The notes: a model not told the origin generated them from the letters alone. DNA of 64,000 nucleotides from Ruthenibacterium sp. (GCA_020025235.1 JAHHSL010000001.1:124001-188000); one strand, 5' to 3'. Counted from the stretch's first letter, positions 53,912-62,352 are shown. Program-made: numbers and translations.

Positions 53912-54570
53912 TGCGCCGCATCTGTTCCGTCCGTTTTTTCTGCTTTTGCCTGCTGCATGTTCCGTTTGCGTTTTTTATAAAAATGTGCCGAAACCGCACT
54001 GGCTGCCAACGCGATCAGCACCGCCTTCACCCAGTCTGCCGCCTGTGTGATCCAGCCTGTTGCAAGCAGCCAGTTTTTCCCCGCGATCACGCCGATGCCC
54101 ACAAGCAGGATATCCCAGATAAGGCTGCCCGCCGCAGTAAGCAGCAAAAACGGGATGAACGGCATGCCGGACATCCCCGCCGGAATGGAAATCAGGCTGC
54201 GCAGGATCGGGATGCACCGGCAGTAAAAGACGCTTTTGCGCCCTTTGCGTGCAAAGCGCTGTGCCGCCTTTTCCACGTCGCAGGCCTCCAGCTTCAGGAT
54301 TCGCCCGACAGGCCCTGTCAAAATCGCACGGAGCCGCTGCGGCGGCAGCATGCGCCCCAGCGCATACAGCAAAATCGCGCCCGCAATGCTGCCCAGTGTG
54401 GAAAAAAGCACAACGCCCGCCGGCGTCATGGCAGTATAGGTCGTCAGAAAGCCGCCGAATGTAAGGATCACCTCGCTCGGGATCGGCGGAAAAATGTTTT
54501 CGATTGCAATCAGCAGCGCAACGCCCCAGTATCCGAAGCGGTCGATAAACGACGTAACCACCTGTTCCAT
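53908..54570 (-). CDS. DedA family membrane protein
   Basis: The 220-residue protein has about five membrane segments and the DedA signatures FGYWGVALLIAIENIFPPIPSE (with conserved acidic residue and Pro) and RFARKGRKSVFYCRCIPILRSLISIPAGMSGMPF (Arg pair and PAG). The family flips lipids such as undecaprenyl phosphate or phosphatidylethanolamine. A Lys/Arg-rich C-terminus follows. It lies downstream of the cardiolipin synthase, suggesting a membrane-lipid theme. Confidence 0.95.
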   Translation of the reverse strand: MEQVVTSFIDRFGYWGVALLIAIENIFPPIPSEVILTFGGFLTTYTAMTPAGVVLFSTLGSIAGAILLYALGRMLPPQRLRAILTGPVGRILKLEACDVEKAAQRFARKGRKSVFYCRCIPILRSLISIPAGMSGMPFIPFLLLTAAGSLIWDILLVGIGVIAGKNWLLATGWITQAADWVKAVLIALAASAVSAHFYKKRKRNMQQAKAEKTDGTDAAH

Positions 54571-54616
54571 ATCATCCCCCCTGCGGCATCTTTATGCAGA
54601 GCGCCGCTTCGGCATG

Positions 54617-54656
54617 CAAAAAAGCCCTGTATTTCCGGTTGGAAACACAGGGCTTT
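54617..54656 (-). terminator. Terminator after cardiolipin synthase
   Basis: A 16-base stem with one mismatch (54621-54636 with 54641-54656) and a GGTT loop, followed on the minus strand by TTTTTT. Confidence 0.85.
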
Positions 54657-54676
54657 CTGTATCCTGCCTTCGGGGT

Positions 54677-56215
54677 TCAGCACAGCGGTGCGGCGATCCG
54701 CAGGACCGCATCCAGCAGGCGGCTCCAGAAATGCCGGCGGCAATCCGCAAGGGTCACTTCGCGGCCTTTGGAAAGCGTATCGAGCATATCCGCTTTCAGA
54801 TCGTTCAGCACCGGGCTGCGGTAGAAATAGCTGCCGCATTCAAAGTGCAGATACAGGCTGCGGTAATCCATGTTGATCGTGCCGATCACGCCGATGACGT
54901 CATCCGCAAGGCAGCTTTTTGCGTGAAGGAAGCCGGGCGCATATTCAAAAATGCGCACGCCTGCACGCAGCAGCGGCTCGTAATAGGAATGTGTCAGCCG
55001 GTACACGATCTTTTTATCCGGAATACCCGGCGTGATGATGCGCACATCCACACCGCGCTTTGCCGCGGCACAGATCGATGCCTGCAATACGTCGTCGATG
55101 ATGAGGTACGGCGTATAGATGTACACATAATCCTTCGCCTGTGCCAGAATATCGGAATACACACCCGCGCTGACGGCCTCCCCGTCGATCGGCGAATCGC
55201 TGAACGGCTGCACCCAGCCCTCGCCGTGAAAGGCTTCGGGATGAAAGGCGTGCGGACGGAAGCTGTCTATGGATTCCCCTGCACTTTCCGCACGGTATGC
55301 ATGCCAGAATTCCAAAAACATTGCCGTAAAGTTCCACACGGCCTCGCCCCGCAGGCGCACGCCCGTATCCTTCCAGTATCCGTGCAACGAAATTTCGTTG
55401 ATGTATTCATCGGAAAGATTGATGCCGCCGTTGAACGCAGTGTGCCCGTCGATCACCAGGATCTTGCGGTGATCGCGGTTGTTCATCGCCAGTGACAGCA
55501 CCGGCACAAACGGGTTGAACATCAGCGTTTTGACGCCGACGCTTTCCAGATTTTTTGCAAAATCATCCGGCAGCAGAAAAAGGCTGCCCATATCGTCGCA
55601 GATCAGGCGGACGTCCACGCCCTGCGCGGCTTTTCTGCGAAGGATCTCTTCCATGCGGTTCCACATCTTGCCCGGATGAATGATGAAATATTCGAGAAAG
55701 ATAAAATGCTCTGCCTGCTCCAGCGCACAGAGCATATCCTCAAACATCACTTCCCCGCACGGGTAATATTTCACCTGCGTATCCGTGCAGACCGGATAGC
55801 CGGACGCCTTTTCGATGTACCGGCTGCAGGAGGCCGTGCGCTTATCCGCATCGTGCAGCGTCCCTGCCGCAGCTGCGTCCGGCGCAAGCTGCGGCATCAT
55901 CTTTTCATGCTGCTGGGCCAGCCTGCGCTTCATTCGGCGTGCCGGAAGGTGCCCGCCGAACAAAAGGTACAGCACACCGCCCGCAACCGGAAGAAGCAGG
56001 ATCAGGATGATCCAGCCGATCTTGAAGCCCGCCACATCGTCGCTGTGGATGATGTACAGGATGATCACCACGCTTAACAGCGTGAACGCAAGATCGATCC
56101 ACACCGAATATGCTGTCAGCTTCCAGAAAAATACCCCGAACCACACCACCTGCAAAAAAATCATCAGGCCTGTAATAAAGATTCTTCCGGATAAAAATTT
56201 GAGGATTTTTTTCAT
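54677..56215 (-). CDS. cls: Cardiolipin synthase
   Basis: The 512-residue phospholipase-D-type enzyme condenses two phosphatidylglycerol molecules. Two N-terminal membrane helices precede two HKD motifs: NRDHRKILVIDGHTAFNGG (about 238) and FLHAKSCLADDVIGVIGTIN (about 424). Length and layout match ClsA. GGGAGAG precedes the start at 56215. It has its own promoter and terminator. Confidence 0.95.
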   Translation of the reverse strand: MKKILKFLSGRIFITGLMIFLQVVWFGVFFWKLTAYSVWIDLAFTLLSVVIILYIIHSDDVAGFKIGWIILILLLPVAGGVLYLLFGGHLPARRMKRRLAQQHEKMMPQLAPDAAAAGTLHDADKRTASCSRYIEKASGYPVCTDTQVKYYPCGEVMFEDMLCALEQAEHFIFLEYFIIHPGKMWNRMEEILRRKAAQGVDVRLICDDMGSLFLLPDDFAKNLESVGVKTLMFNPFVPVLSLAMNNRDHRKILVIDGHTAFNGGINLSDEYINEISLHGYWKDTGVRLRGEAVWNFTAMFLEFWHAYRAESAGESIDSFRPHAFHPEAFHGEGWVQPFSDSPIDGEAVSAGVYSDILAQAKDYVYIYTPYLIIDDVLQASICAAAKRGVDVRIITPGIPDKKIVYRLTHSYYEPLLRAGVRIFEYAPGFLHAKSCLADDVIGVIGTINMDYRSLYLHFECGSYFYRSPVLNDLKADMLDTLSKGREVTLADCRRHFWSRLLDAVLRIAAPLC

Positions 56216-56264
56216 TTTTCTCTCCCTGTTTTACTCGTCGTTTGCCGCTGCGGCTTTTTATAAC

Positions 56265-56293
56265 AATATAGCAATATCTGTCGAAAAGTGCAA
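56265..56293 (-). promoter_or_regulatory. Promoter of cardiolipin synthase
   Basis: On the minus strand TTGCAC (56293-56288), 17 bases ending TGC, TATATT (56270-56265). Confidence 0.65.
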
Positions 56294-56369
56294 GCGGCAG
56301 AAGCATGCTGCCTGTGCCGCTTTGGCTGTAAAATATTCTTTCGGTGCGACTTTTTTCGCGAAAAAACAA

Positions 56370-56398
56370 TAGACGGCAGATGTTTTCCGTGGTATCAT
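56370..56398 (+). promoter_or_regulatory. Candidate promoter of the small membrane protein gene
   Basis: TAGACG (56370-56375), 17 bases, TATCAT (56393-56398) with TGG before it (extended -10). Confidence 0.42.
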
Positions 56399-56429
56399 CA
56401 CAAAAAGAGCATGTGAAAGGAGAATTTTC

Positions 56430-56810
56430 ATGGATCACGAAGAGCTTTTAAATGAGGTAAAGCAATCCAACGAACTTCTGCGCAGCCAGCTTTTGTGGAC
56501 GCGCATTGCAGCCGCCCTGCTTGCCGTTCTGCTGGTTGCCGTTATCGTATGTCTGGGCAGCACCATGAACAGCCTTGGCCGCATCAACGCCCAAATGGAA
56601 CAGGTCGATCTTGCAGCGGTTTCCCGCCAGATCGCACTTTTGGATGTGGAAGGCCTGAGCAAGGCTGTTTCCGAGCTGGACGTCACAGAATTCAACAACG
56701 CGATCAAAAATCTGAACGCAGCGGTTCAGGAGCTGCAGAGCGCATCCGAAGCCGCAAAAGCCTGGGGCGACCGTGTTTCGGAAGGCCTCGGCGGTATATT
56801 TTCCAAATAA
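56430..56810 (+). CDS. Small membrane protein with coiled-coil region
   Basis: The 126-residue protein has a short charged N-terminus, one membrane helix (IAAALLAVLLVAVIVCLG, about 26-43), and an outer or cytoplasmic heptad-like region of about 75 residues (MNSLGRINAQMEQVDLAAVSRQ..). Two Leu/Val-rich repeats (VSRQIALLDVEGLSKAVSEL and VTEFNNAIKNLNAAVQEL) suggest an elongated coil. GAAAGGAG precedes the start. No family was recognised; it is alone between terminators. Confidence 0.82.
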   Translation: MDHEELLNEVKQSNELLRSQLLWTRIAAALLAVLLVAVIVCLGSTMNSLGRINAQMEQVDLAAVSRQIALLDVEGLSKAVSELDVTEFNNAIKNLNAAVQELQSASEAAKAWGDRVSEGLGGIFSK

Positions 56811-56828
56811 GCAGCCTGCAAGCAGCAA

Positions 56829-56864
56829 AACGGGACGGTTCCTGACAGGACCGTCCCGTTGTTA
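56829..56864. terminator. Bidirectional terminator before trxB
   Basis: An 11-base stem (56829-56839 with 56850-56860) between the converging small membrane protein gene and trxB, with a TTTT tail on the minus strand. Confidence 0.75.
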
Positions 56865-56896
56865 TTTCTGCAAAGCCGTACAGCCGACGCTTCGCT

Positions 56897-57832
56897 TTAT
56901 GCGTTTTCTTCCCGGTGCTCTGCCAGATATTCCTCTGCAAACTTGGAGGCAACCGCGCCGTCCGACGCCGCTGTCACAATCTGACGCAGCGGCTTTGTGC
57001 GCACGTCACCGACGGCGAACACGCCCGGGATCGAAGTGCAGGTCGTCTCGTCTGCGACGATGTATCCTGCTTTGTCCAGCTCCAGCACACCCTCAAACAT
57101 CTGTGTGTTGGGAATACGGCCCACCGCCACGAATACGCCGCTGCACTCCAGCTCGGTGCGGGATGCATCGTTCACGTTTTCGAGCACAACGCCCGTGATC
57201 TTCTTATCAAACTTGAATTCCGCAACGCGGGAATTCCAGATGATTTCAACATTTTCCTTTTCTTCCAGCGCCTTGACATAGCTGTGCGAAGCGCGCAGGC
57301 TGTCACGGCGGTGAACCAGATACACCTTTTCGCACATGCGGGAAAGATACATGGCGTCTTCGGCTGCGGTATTGCCGCCGCCGACCACAACAACCGTTTT
57401 GCCCTTGTACATCATGCCGTCGCACGTTGCGCAGTAGGAAACGCCGCGGCCGCGCAGCTCGTTTTCATGCGCGGTGCCAAGCGGACGGGGATCAGCGCCA
57501 GTTGCGATCATCACCGTGCGGGCGCGGTATTCGCCGTCCATGGTCGTCAGCGTCTTGATCTCGCCGCTGAAATCCACAGCCGTCACTTCTTCGTATGCGC
57601 TTTCTGCGCCGAAGCGCTCGGCGCCCTGCTGCATTTTTTCGGCAAGGTCAAAGCCGTTTACGCCTTCCGAAAAGCCGGGATAGTTTTCCACGTTCGTCGT
57701 GGTTGCCATTTGTCCGCCTGCCGCAAGCTTTTCCAGCACAATGGTGGAAAGACCTGCGCGTGCACCGTACAGCGCTGCGGTGTATCCGCCGGGGCCGCCG
57801 CCCAGAATTGCAATATCATAAACTTTATCCAT
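56897..57832 (-). CDS. trxB: Thioredoxin reductase
   Basis: The 311-residue flavoenzyme has the FAD loop ILGGGPGGYTAALYGARAG, the redox motif SYCATCDG (Cys pair near 135/138), the NADPH loop VVGGGNTAAEDA and the C-terminal FAVGDVRTKPLRQIVTAASDGAVA. It reduces thioredoxin with NADPH. GGAGGG precedes the start. It follows the thioredoxin gene by 31 bases. Confidence 0.97.
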   Translation of the reverse strand: MDKVYDIAILGGGPGGYTAALYGARAGLSTIVLEKLAAGGQMATTTNVENYPGFSEGVNGFDLAEKMQQGAERFGAESAYEEVTAVDFSGEIKTLTTMDGEYRARTVMIATGADPRPLGTAHENELRGRGVSYCATCDGMMYKGKTVVVVGGGNTAAEDAMYLSRMCEKVYLVHRRDSLRASHSYVKALEEKENVEIIWNSRVAEFKFDKKITGVVLENVNDASRTELECSGVFVAVGRIPNTQMFEGVLELDKAGYIVADETTCTSIPGVFAVGDVRTKPLRQIVTAASDGAVASKFAEEYLAEHREENA

Positions 57833-57863
57833 GTTGAAGCCCTCCGTTTGCCTGTGCAGTGGT

Positions 57864-58190
57864 TTACAGCGCGCCCTGCTCGCGCAGATATGCTTCGATT
57901 TCCGCTTTGGAGCCGGGGTTCACGACGGATTCGCCGCGTTCGCCGTTCTTCACAACCACCAGTTCGGGGATCGTCATAATGTCAAAGCGTTCCGTGATTT
58001 CCGGCTCTTCATCCACGTTGACGGTGCAGACGACAAGACGGCCTTCGTTTTCTTCGGCAACAGCCGCAACCGCCGGAGCAATGCGGCGGCAGTAACCGCA
58101 GTTGGGGCCGCCGAAATCCAGCAGCACGGGCAGCTTGGAATCCAGAACGACTTCCTGCAGGTTTTCTTTGGTAAGCGTGATAACAGCCAT
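57864..58190 (-). CDS. trxA: Thioredoxin with CGYC active site
   Basis: The 108-residue thioredoxin fold protein has LLDFGGPNCGYCRRIAPAVAAVA, so the active site is N-CGYC (Cys31/Cys34) rather than the usual W-CGPC, and the cis-Pro loop MTIPELVVVKNG. The changed residues between the Cys pair and the loss of the preceding Trp should shift its redox potential. It is upstream of and co-transcribed with trxB, which suggests TrxB reduces it. GGAGG precedes the start. Confidence 0.93.
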   Translation of the reverse strand: MAVITLTKENLQEVVLDSKLPVLLDFGGPNCGYCRRIAPAVAAVAEENEGRLVVCTVNVDEEPEITERFDIMTIPELVVVKNGERGESVVNPGSKAEIEAYLREQGAL

Positions 58191-58261
58191 GGTAAAATCC
58201 TCCCAGAGATTTTTTTATTTATTTGCAACTGAGTTTTTTTAAGTTACAGTTTCTATCTGTA

Positions 58262-58290
58262 ATAATACATGTTACATTTAAAAATGTCAA
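58262..58290 (-). promoter_or_regulatory. Promoter of the thioredoxin-trxB operon
   Basis: On the minus strand perfect TTGACA (58290-58285), 17 bases, TATTAT (58267-58262). Transcription would start near 58255. Confidence 0.82.
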
Positions 58291-58350
58291 TATCTTTCTA
58301 CAAAAAAATCTCCAATCCCAGTGTACCCGCTTTTCGCAGCGCGGCGGTTA

Positions 58351-58359
58351 TGCTATACT
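58351..58359 (+). promoter_or_regulatory. Extended -10 promoter of the OGG1-type glycosylase
   Basis: TG-C-TATACT (58351-58359), 40 bases before the start. No clear -35 was seen. Confidence 0.42.
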
Positions 58360-58399
58360 CTTTTCAGAACGATTTCAAACCCGCTGCAAAGGAGAACCT

Positions 58400-59173
58400 A
58401 TGCTTCTTACGATTTATGATTTCGACCTTACCCAGATCTGCAATTCCGGTCAGTGCTTCCGGTGGCAGCAGCTGGATGAAAACACCTTTCTGATCCCTGC
58501 GTTCGGGCGCACGCTGACGGTGCGGCAGGACGGACACCGGTTTGATTTTTCCTGCGGCAGTACCGAATTTGACGCGGTATGGCGCAGCTATTTCGATCTT
58601 GATACCGATTACGCCGCGATCAAGGCGCGGATCGACCCCGATGATGAATACCTGTGCCGCTCGGCGCAGCACGGCTGGGGCATGCGCATCCTGCGTCAGG
58701 ATCTTTGGGAGATCCTTGTCAGCTTCATCATCAGCCAGAACAACAACATCCCCCGCATCCGCAAAAATCTTGCTTCGATCTGCACGCTTTCACAGGGTGA
58801 TTTTCCTTCGCCGGAACTGCTTGCCGCCACCGCGCCCGATGTATTCCGCTCTATGGGGCTTGGCTACCGCGCCGACTATCTGTGCGCCGCCGGGGAATAT
58901 GCCCGCCGGGACGGCGCTCTGGACGCACTGCGCACGCTTTCCTTCGCACAGGCGCATCAGGAGCTTCGCACGATCAAAGGCGTCGGCCCGAAGGTCGCGG
59001 ACTGCGTGTGCCTGTTCGGGCTGCACCATGTGGACGCCTTTCCGCTTGACACACATGTGAAGCAGATCCTCAAGGCGCATTATCCCGGCGGTTTCCCGTT
59101 TGAGCGCTATGCGGGCTGTGCGGGTATCCTGCAGCAGTACATGTTTTATTATGATCTGGAAAAAAACCCGTAA
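58400..59173 (+). CDS. 8-oxoguanine DNA glycosylase, OGG1 type
   Basis: The 257-residue protein has the OGG N-terminal domain (CNSGQCFRWQQLDENTF) and a helix-hairpin-helix glycosylase domain. The catalytic Lys lies in KGVGPKVADCVCLFG and the Asp in VDAFPLDTHVKQIL, matching human OGG1. ISQNNNIPRIRKNL is also conserved. It removes oxidised guanine and may cut the strand. AAAGGAG precedes the start at 58400. It is divergent from the thioredoxin system, a fitting oxidative-damage neighbourhood. Confidence 0.93.
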   Translation: MLLTIYDFDLTQICNSGQCFRWQQLDENTFLIPAFGRTLTVRQDGHRFDFSCGSTEFDAVWRSYFDLDTDYAAIKARIDPDDEYLCRSAQHGWGMRILRQDLWEILVSFIISQNNNIPRIRKNLASICTLSQGDFPSPELLAATAPDVFRSMGLGYRADYLCAAGEYARRDGALDALRTLSFAQAHQELRTIKGVGPKVADCVCLFGLHHVDAFPLDTHVKQILKAHYPGGFPFERYAGCAGILQQYMFYYDLEKNP

Positions 59174-59310
59174 TCGCACCCCGCTCTTATTTTTCCGCAG
59201 CATCGAACCGGGATCCATTCCGGCGCCGACGTCTGCCTCCTGTTCTGCCCTTTTAAACCTTGCTGCATGGTACTTGAATCAGGCTTATCGTCATGCGAAA
59301 TCACGGCACA

Positions 59311-59355
59311 AACAAAAACAGCAGCCGGCTGCGATCACTGCAGCGGCTGCTGTTT
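59311..59355 (-). terminator. Terminator after the PASTA pseudokinase gene
   Basis: A 12-base stem (59316-59327 with 59344-59355) with an inner CTGC/GCAG stem, followed on the minus strand by TTGTTTG. It may also end the plus-strand glycosylase transcript. Confidence 0.68.
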
Positions 59356-59410
59356 GCTTTTTATCAGGTATAAATCCGGACGCACTGCCGAAATTTTTGC
59401 ATCGGACGCC

Positions 59411-61198
59411 TTACGCGGTTTCGTTCGGCGCAGGCGTGCCCTCCGGGGGATTTTCCGGTTTCGGTTCAGCGGGCTTTTCCTCCGGTTTATTTTCGGGTTC
59501 CGGCTGCGGCTTCGGCTCTTCCGGCTGCGGCTGCGGTTCCGGCTTCGGCTCGGGCTTTGATTCCGATTGAGACTGCGGCTGCGATTCCGATTCCGGTTTT
59601 GGCTCCGGTTTTTCCGGCGCTTTGCCTGCAATATACAGCGTTACCGATTGCTTTTCAATTTCCAGAACACTGCCTGCCTGAACATCGCAGCGCGCGACCG
59701 TTCCTTCGATAAAGCTGCCGTCATTCGTCATGGGGTACAGTGCATAGCGGATGCCCAGCGATTTCAGTTCGGTTTCCACATCTGCCTGCGGACGGCCGAT
59801 CACCGGCGGCATGACGGCGGTTTCCGAGCCATCGCTGACAACCAGCGTAATTACGGTTCCCGCAGGCACACGCTCGCCCTTCTGGTGGCTTTGGCGGATG
59901 ATCTCACCCGCGGCATATTCCCGGCTGAATTCATGCTCCGAAAGGAACACGACATAATCGGTGTTCTTGGTGTCGGACGCAACGTCCGTAAACTTTTTGC
60001 CGACCCAGTCCGGAACCGTGAACAGCTCTGCCTCCGGCTCGCTCTCACTTGAATCGGACGCGGATTCGCTTTCGGAAACAGATTCCGATTCCGAAACGCT
60101 TTCGCTGGAGGAATCATCGCCGCCCGTCATGGCCAGCACTGCCCATACCATCAGGACGATGACAAGCACTGCCGCTGCCGCGCCCGCCACGATCATCTGG
60201 ATCTGCTTTTGCGTCAGGTTCAAACGCGGTTTTTCGGGCTGTTCCGGCGTTGTAAGCGCCGCAAGGAAATCCGTTGCCGACTGCATGCGTTCGGTCGGGA
60301 CGATGCGCATTGCATGTGCCAGTGCCGCCGAAGCATAACCCGGCAGCTCCGGATTTACAGCATGTGCCGGAACAAGCGTATCGTTCATTTTGCGCAGGTT
60401 GGAAGGGACCGGCGTTTTGCCCGTCATGGCAAAATAGAACAGCGCGCCAAGGGAGTAAACGTCGGTATACTTGCCGTCAAACTCGGCAGCCGCATACTGT
60501 TCCGGTGCGGCAAAGCCGTCGAACATGCTGCTTTTCAGTTCGCTGTCCGCCGTGCGCAGCCCCAGCGTTGCATAGCCGGAAAGACGTGCCGCGCCCGACT
60601 GCGAAATGTAAACCGTTTCGGGACTGATTCCCCGGTGAAGAAGCCCCGTGCGGTGCATGGCGTCGATTCCATATACGACCGGACGCAGGAGCACCAGCGC
60701 TTCGTCCGGCGTCAGGGGCTGTTCCCGCTGCTCCATATATTCCAGGAACGTGATGCCTTCATCCGGCTCTTTCACCGCGTAGGCAGTGTTGTTTTCTTCC
60801 ACAAGATCCAGCACCTGCACCAGACCGTCGTTGCGGCCAAGGGTGACAAGCGTGCGGTACATATCCACAAAATCCATGCGCGTCGTTTTGAACATCAGTT
60901 CCCTGTCCTGACGCGGGATCACGCTGCCGTTATGGGCGCGGGCCGCGCAGATCGTAACCGGGACAAACTCTTTAACGACAACACGGCGCGTTACGGTATT
61001 ATCAACAGCCGCATACAATACGCCCTCGCCATCAAGCGACAACACCCGCCCGATCGTGTATCTGCCCGCCAGCAATGTGTTGACCGGAAGCGTACCTGCC
61101 GGATTGGTATTTTCAAAACTTTGTCCGCAATACGGGCAGCAGCGCTGCGATGCATCCGCATTGGAAAGACAATTACTGCAAACGATCTGTTCTCCCAC
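59411..61198 (-). CDS. Zinc-ribbon/pseudokinase/PASTA membrane protein
   Basis: The 595-residue protein combines an N-terminal zinc ribbon (Cys 7, 10, 20/21, 24), a PknB-like kinase fold (about 45-320), one membrane helix (about 337-357), a Ser/Glu linker, two PASTA domains (about 392-525) and a Pro/Glu/Lys tail. Lys76 (VVVKEF) and APE (231-233) remain, but HRDLKPEN reads HRGISPET and DFG aligns with GYA, so the catalytic Asp, Lys, Asn and metal-binding Asp are missing. It is likely a catalytically dead, cell-wall-sensing pseudokinase. GTG at 61198 is chosen (GGAAAGGG upstream); TTG at 61228 is possible. Confidence 0.88.
   Translation of the reverse strand: MGEQIVCSNCLSNADASQRCCPYCGQSFENTNPAGTLPVNTLLAGRYTIGRVLSLDGEGVLYAAVDNTVTRRVVVKEFVPVTICAARAHNGSVIPRQDRELMFKTTRMDFVDMYRTLVTLGRNDGLVQVLDLVEENNTAYAVKEPDEGITFLEYMEQREQPLTPDEALVLLRPVVYGIDAMHRTGLLHRGISPETVYISQSGAARLSGYATLGLRTADSELKSSMFDGFAAPEQYAAAEFDGKYTDVYSLGALFYFAMTGKTPVPSNLRKMNDTLVPAHAVNPELPGYASAALAHAMRIVPTERMQSATDFLAALTTPEQPEKPRLNLTQKQIQMIVAGAAAAVLVIVLMVWAVLAMTGGDDSSSESVSESESVSESESASDSSESEPEAELFTVPDWVGKKFTDVASDTKNTDYVVFLSEHEFSREYAAGEIIRQSHQKGERVPAGTVITLVVSDGSETAVMPPVIGRPQADVETELKSLGIRYALYPMTNDGSFIEGTVARCDVQAGSVLEIEKQSVTLYIAGKAPEKPEPKPESESQPQSQSESKPEPKPEPQPQPEEPKPQPEPENKPEEKPAEPKPENPPEGTPAPNETA
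59414..59620 (-). repeat. Low-complexity Pro/Glu/Lys/Gln/Ser-coding tail
   Basis: About 69 codons at the end of the PASTA protein encode PE, PK and PQ steps with Ser/Gln patches. The DNA is correspondingly repetitive. Placed after the PASTA domains, it should lie outside the membrane in the wall. Confidence 0.7.
60029..60112 (-). repeat. Ser/Glu-coding repeat
   Basis: About 28 codons between the membrane helix and the first PASTA domain encode repeated SES/SVSE units (for example SESVSESESVSESESA), an acidic flexible linker. Confidence 0.75.
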
Positions 61199-61240
61199 TG
61201 TATTTCTTTCCCTTTCCGTTTTGTTCAAAAGGACATCTTC

Positions 61241-61978
61241 TCAGCGGTCGAGGTCCTCTTCGTTTTCAAGGTTGTGCCATACGTTCTGCACGTCGTCATC
61301 CTCTTCCAGATGATCCAGCAGCAGACCCATCTGCTTGAGCGCATCCGGATCGGACAGTGCCGTCATCGTGGACGGGACCATTGCGACGTCTGCCGAAATG
61401 AACTCATAGCCCATATTTTCCAGTGCTGCACGCACTTCGCTGAAGTCTTCCGGTGTGGTGGTGACTTCTGCAACGCCATCACCCATATCGAAATCTTCGG
61501 CACCCGCCGTCAGGATATCCTCCATAACAGCGTCTTCGTCCTTGCCTTCGATGTCCAGCACGATCACGCCCTGTTCGCTGAACAGGAAGCTGACGCAGCC
61601 GCGGTTGCCCAGGTTGCCGCCGAACTTATCGAAGTAATGGCGCAGGTTTGCAGCGGTGCGGTTGCGGTTATCCGTCAGCGTTTCCACCATCATGGCAACG
61701 CCGCAGGGGCCGTAGCCTTCATAGGTGATTGCCTCGTAATCGTCCTTTTCGCCGCCCTCTGCCTTTTTGATGATACGCTGAATGTTATCATTGGGGACGT
61801 TCAGGCTCTTTGCTTTCGCGATCAGATCGCGCAGCTTGCTGTTTACATTGGGGTCACCGCCGCCTGCTTTCACGCACACAGCCATTTCACGGCCGATCTT
61901 GGTAAAGATCTTGGCGCGCTGACCGTCTGTTTTTTCCTTTTTGCGTTTAATGTTGTTCCATTTGCTATGTCCTGACAT
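61241..61978 (-). CDS. YebC/PmpR family regulatory protein
   Basis: The 245-residue protein begins MSGHSKWNNIKRKKEKTDG and shows GGGDPNVNSKLRDLIAKAKSLNVPNDNI and YEGYGPCGVAMMVETLTDNRNRT, all hallmarks of the YebC family. Members act as transcription regulators or, as recently shown for some, help translation through proline stretches. GGGGG precedes the start. The downstream neighbour encodes a very Pro-rich protein, which may be coincidence. Confidence 0.97.
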   Translation of the reverse strand: MSGHSKWNNIKRKKEKTDGQRAKIFTKIGREMAVCVKAGGGDPNVNSKLRDLIAKAKSLNVPNDNIQRIIKKAEGGEKDDYEAITYEGYGPCGVAMMVETLTDNRNRTAANLRHYFDKFGGNLGNRGCVSFLFSEQGVIVLDIEGKDEDAVMEDILTAGAEDFDMGDGVAEVTTTPEDFSEVRAALENMGYEFISADVAMVPSTMTALSDPDALKQMGLLLDHLEEDDDVQNVWHNLENEEDLDR

Positions 61979-62035
61979 AACAGGTACCCCCTAAATAATA
62001 TGAAAATTAAAAATAATGTACAGTGCAACTGAATA

Positions 62036-62064
62036 ATTATAGCATATTAAACCCTGTTGTGCAA
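62036..62064 (-). promoter_or_regulatory. Promoter of the yebC gene
   Basis: On the minus strand TTGCAC (62064-62059), 17 bases ending TGC, perfect TATAAT (62041-62036). Confidence 0.8.
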
Positions 62065-62146
62065 GGCATCCCCGCCTGCAAACCCGCTGTTTTCCTCATT
62101 TTTCAGGCCTTATCCAGAATTTTCCTTTCGTTTTTCCGCTTTCTTC

Positions 62147-62176
62147 GCATAGCGGATGCAGCCGGCACACATACTA
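62147..62176 (+). promoter_or_regulatory. Forespore sigma-G-type promoter
   Basis: GCATA (62147-62151), 18 bases, CATACTA (62170-62176). These match the Bacillus/Clostridium sigma-G consensus (gMATR - 18 - CATnnTA) at every fixed position. Transcription would start near 62183, just before a strong ribosome binding site (AAAGGAGGTGA). Confidence 0.62.
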
Positions 62177-62202
62177 CGGATGTACAAAGGAGGTGAACGA
62201 AT

Positions 62203-62352
62203 ATGGAAACCAAAAGCAAAAACACCCGCAGCAGCGCAAACCGCTCGGAGAACACGAAAAAAAGCGAAAACAGCAGCAAAAACTCTTCCCGCGCTTCCTC
62301 TGCACGCACCGGCGAAAGCTCCAACTGCAAAAATTCCACCCGAACCCGCTAA
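62203..62352 (+). CDS. Small Ser/Asn/Lys/Arg-rich protein, probable forespore protein
   Basis: A 49-residue protein follows AAAGGAGGTGA at seven bases, one of the best ribosome binding sites in the window. It opens METKSKNTRSSANRSENTKK and ends CKNSTRTR. There is no Leu, Ile, Val, Phe, Tyr or Trp; Ser, Asn, Lys, Arg and Thr dominate, giving a basic, unstructured peptide. With the sigma-G-type promoter and the terminator after it, it looks like a small spore-core protein, similar in character to minor small acid-soluble proteins, though no named family was recognised. Confidence 0.7.
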   Translation: METKSKNTRSSANRSENTKKSENSSKNSSRASSARTGESSNCKNSTRTR

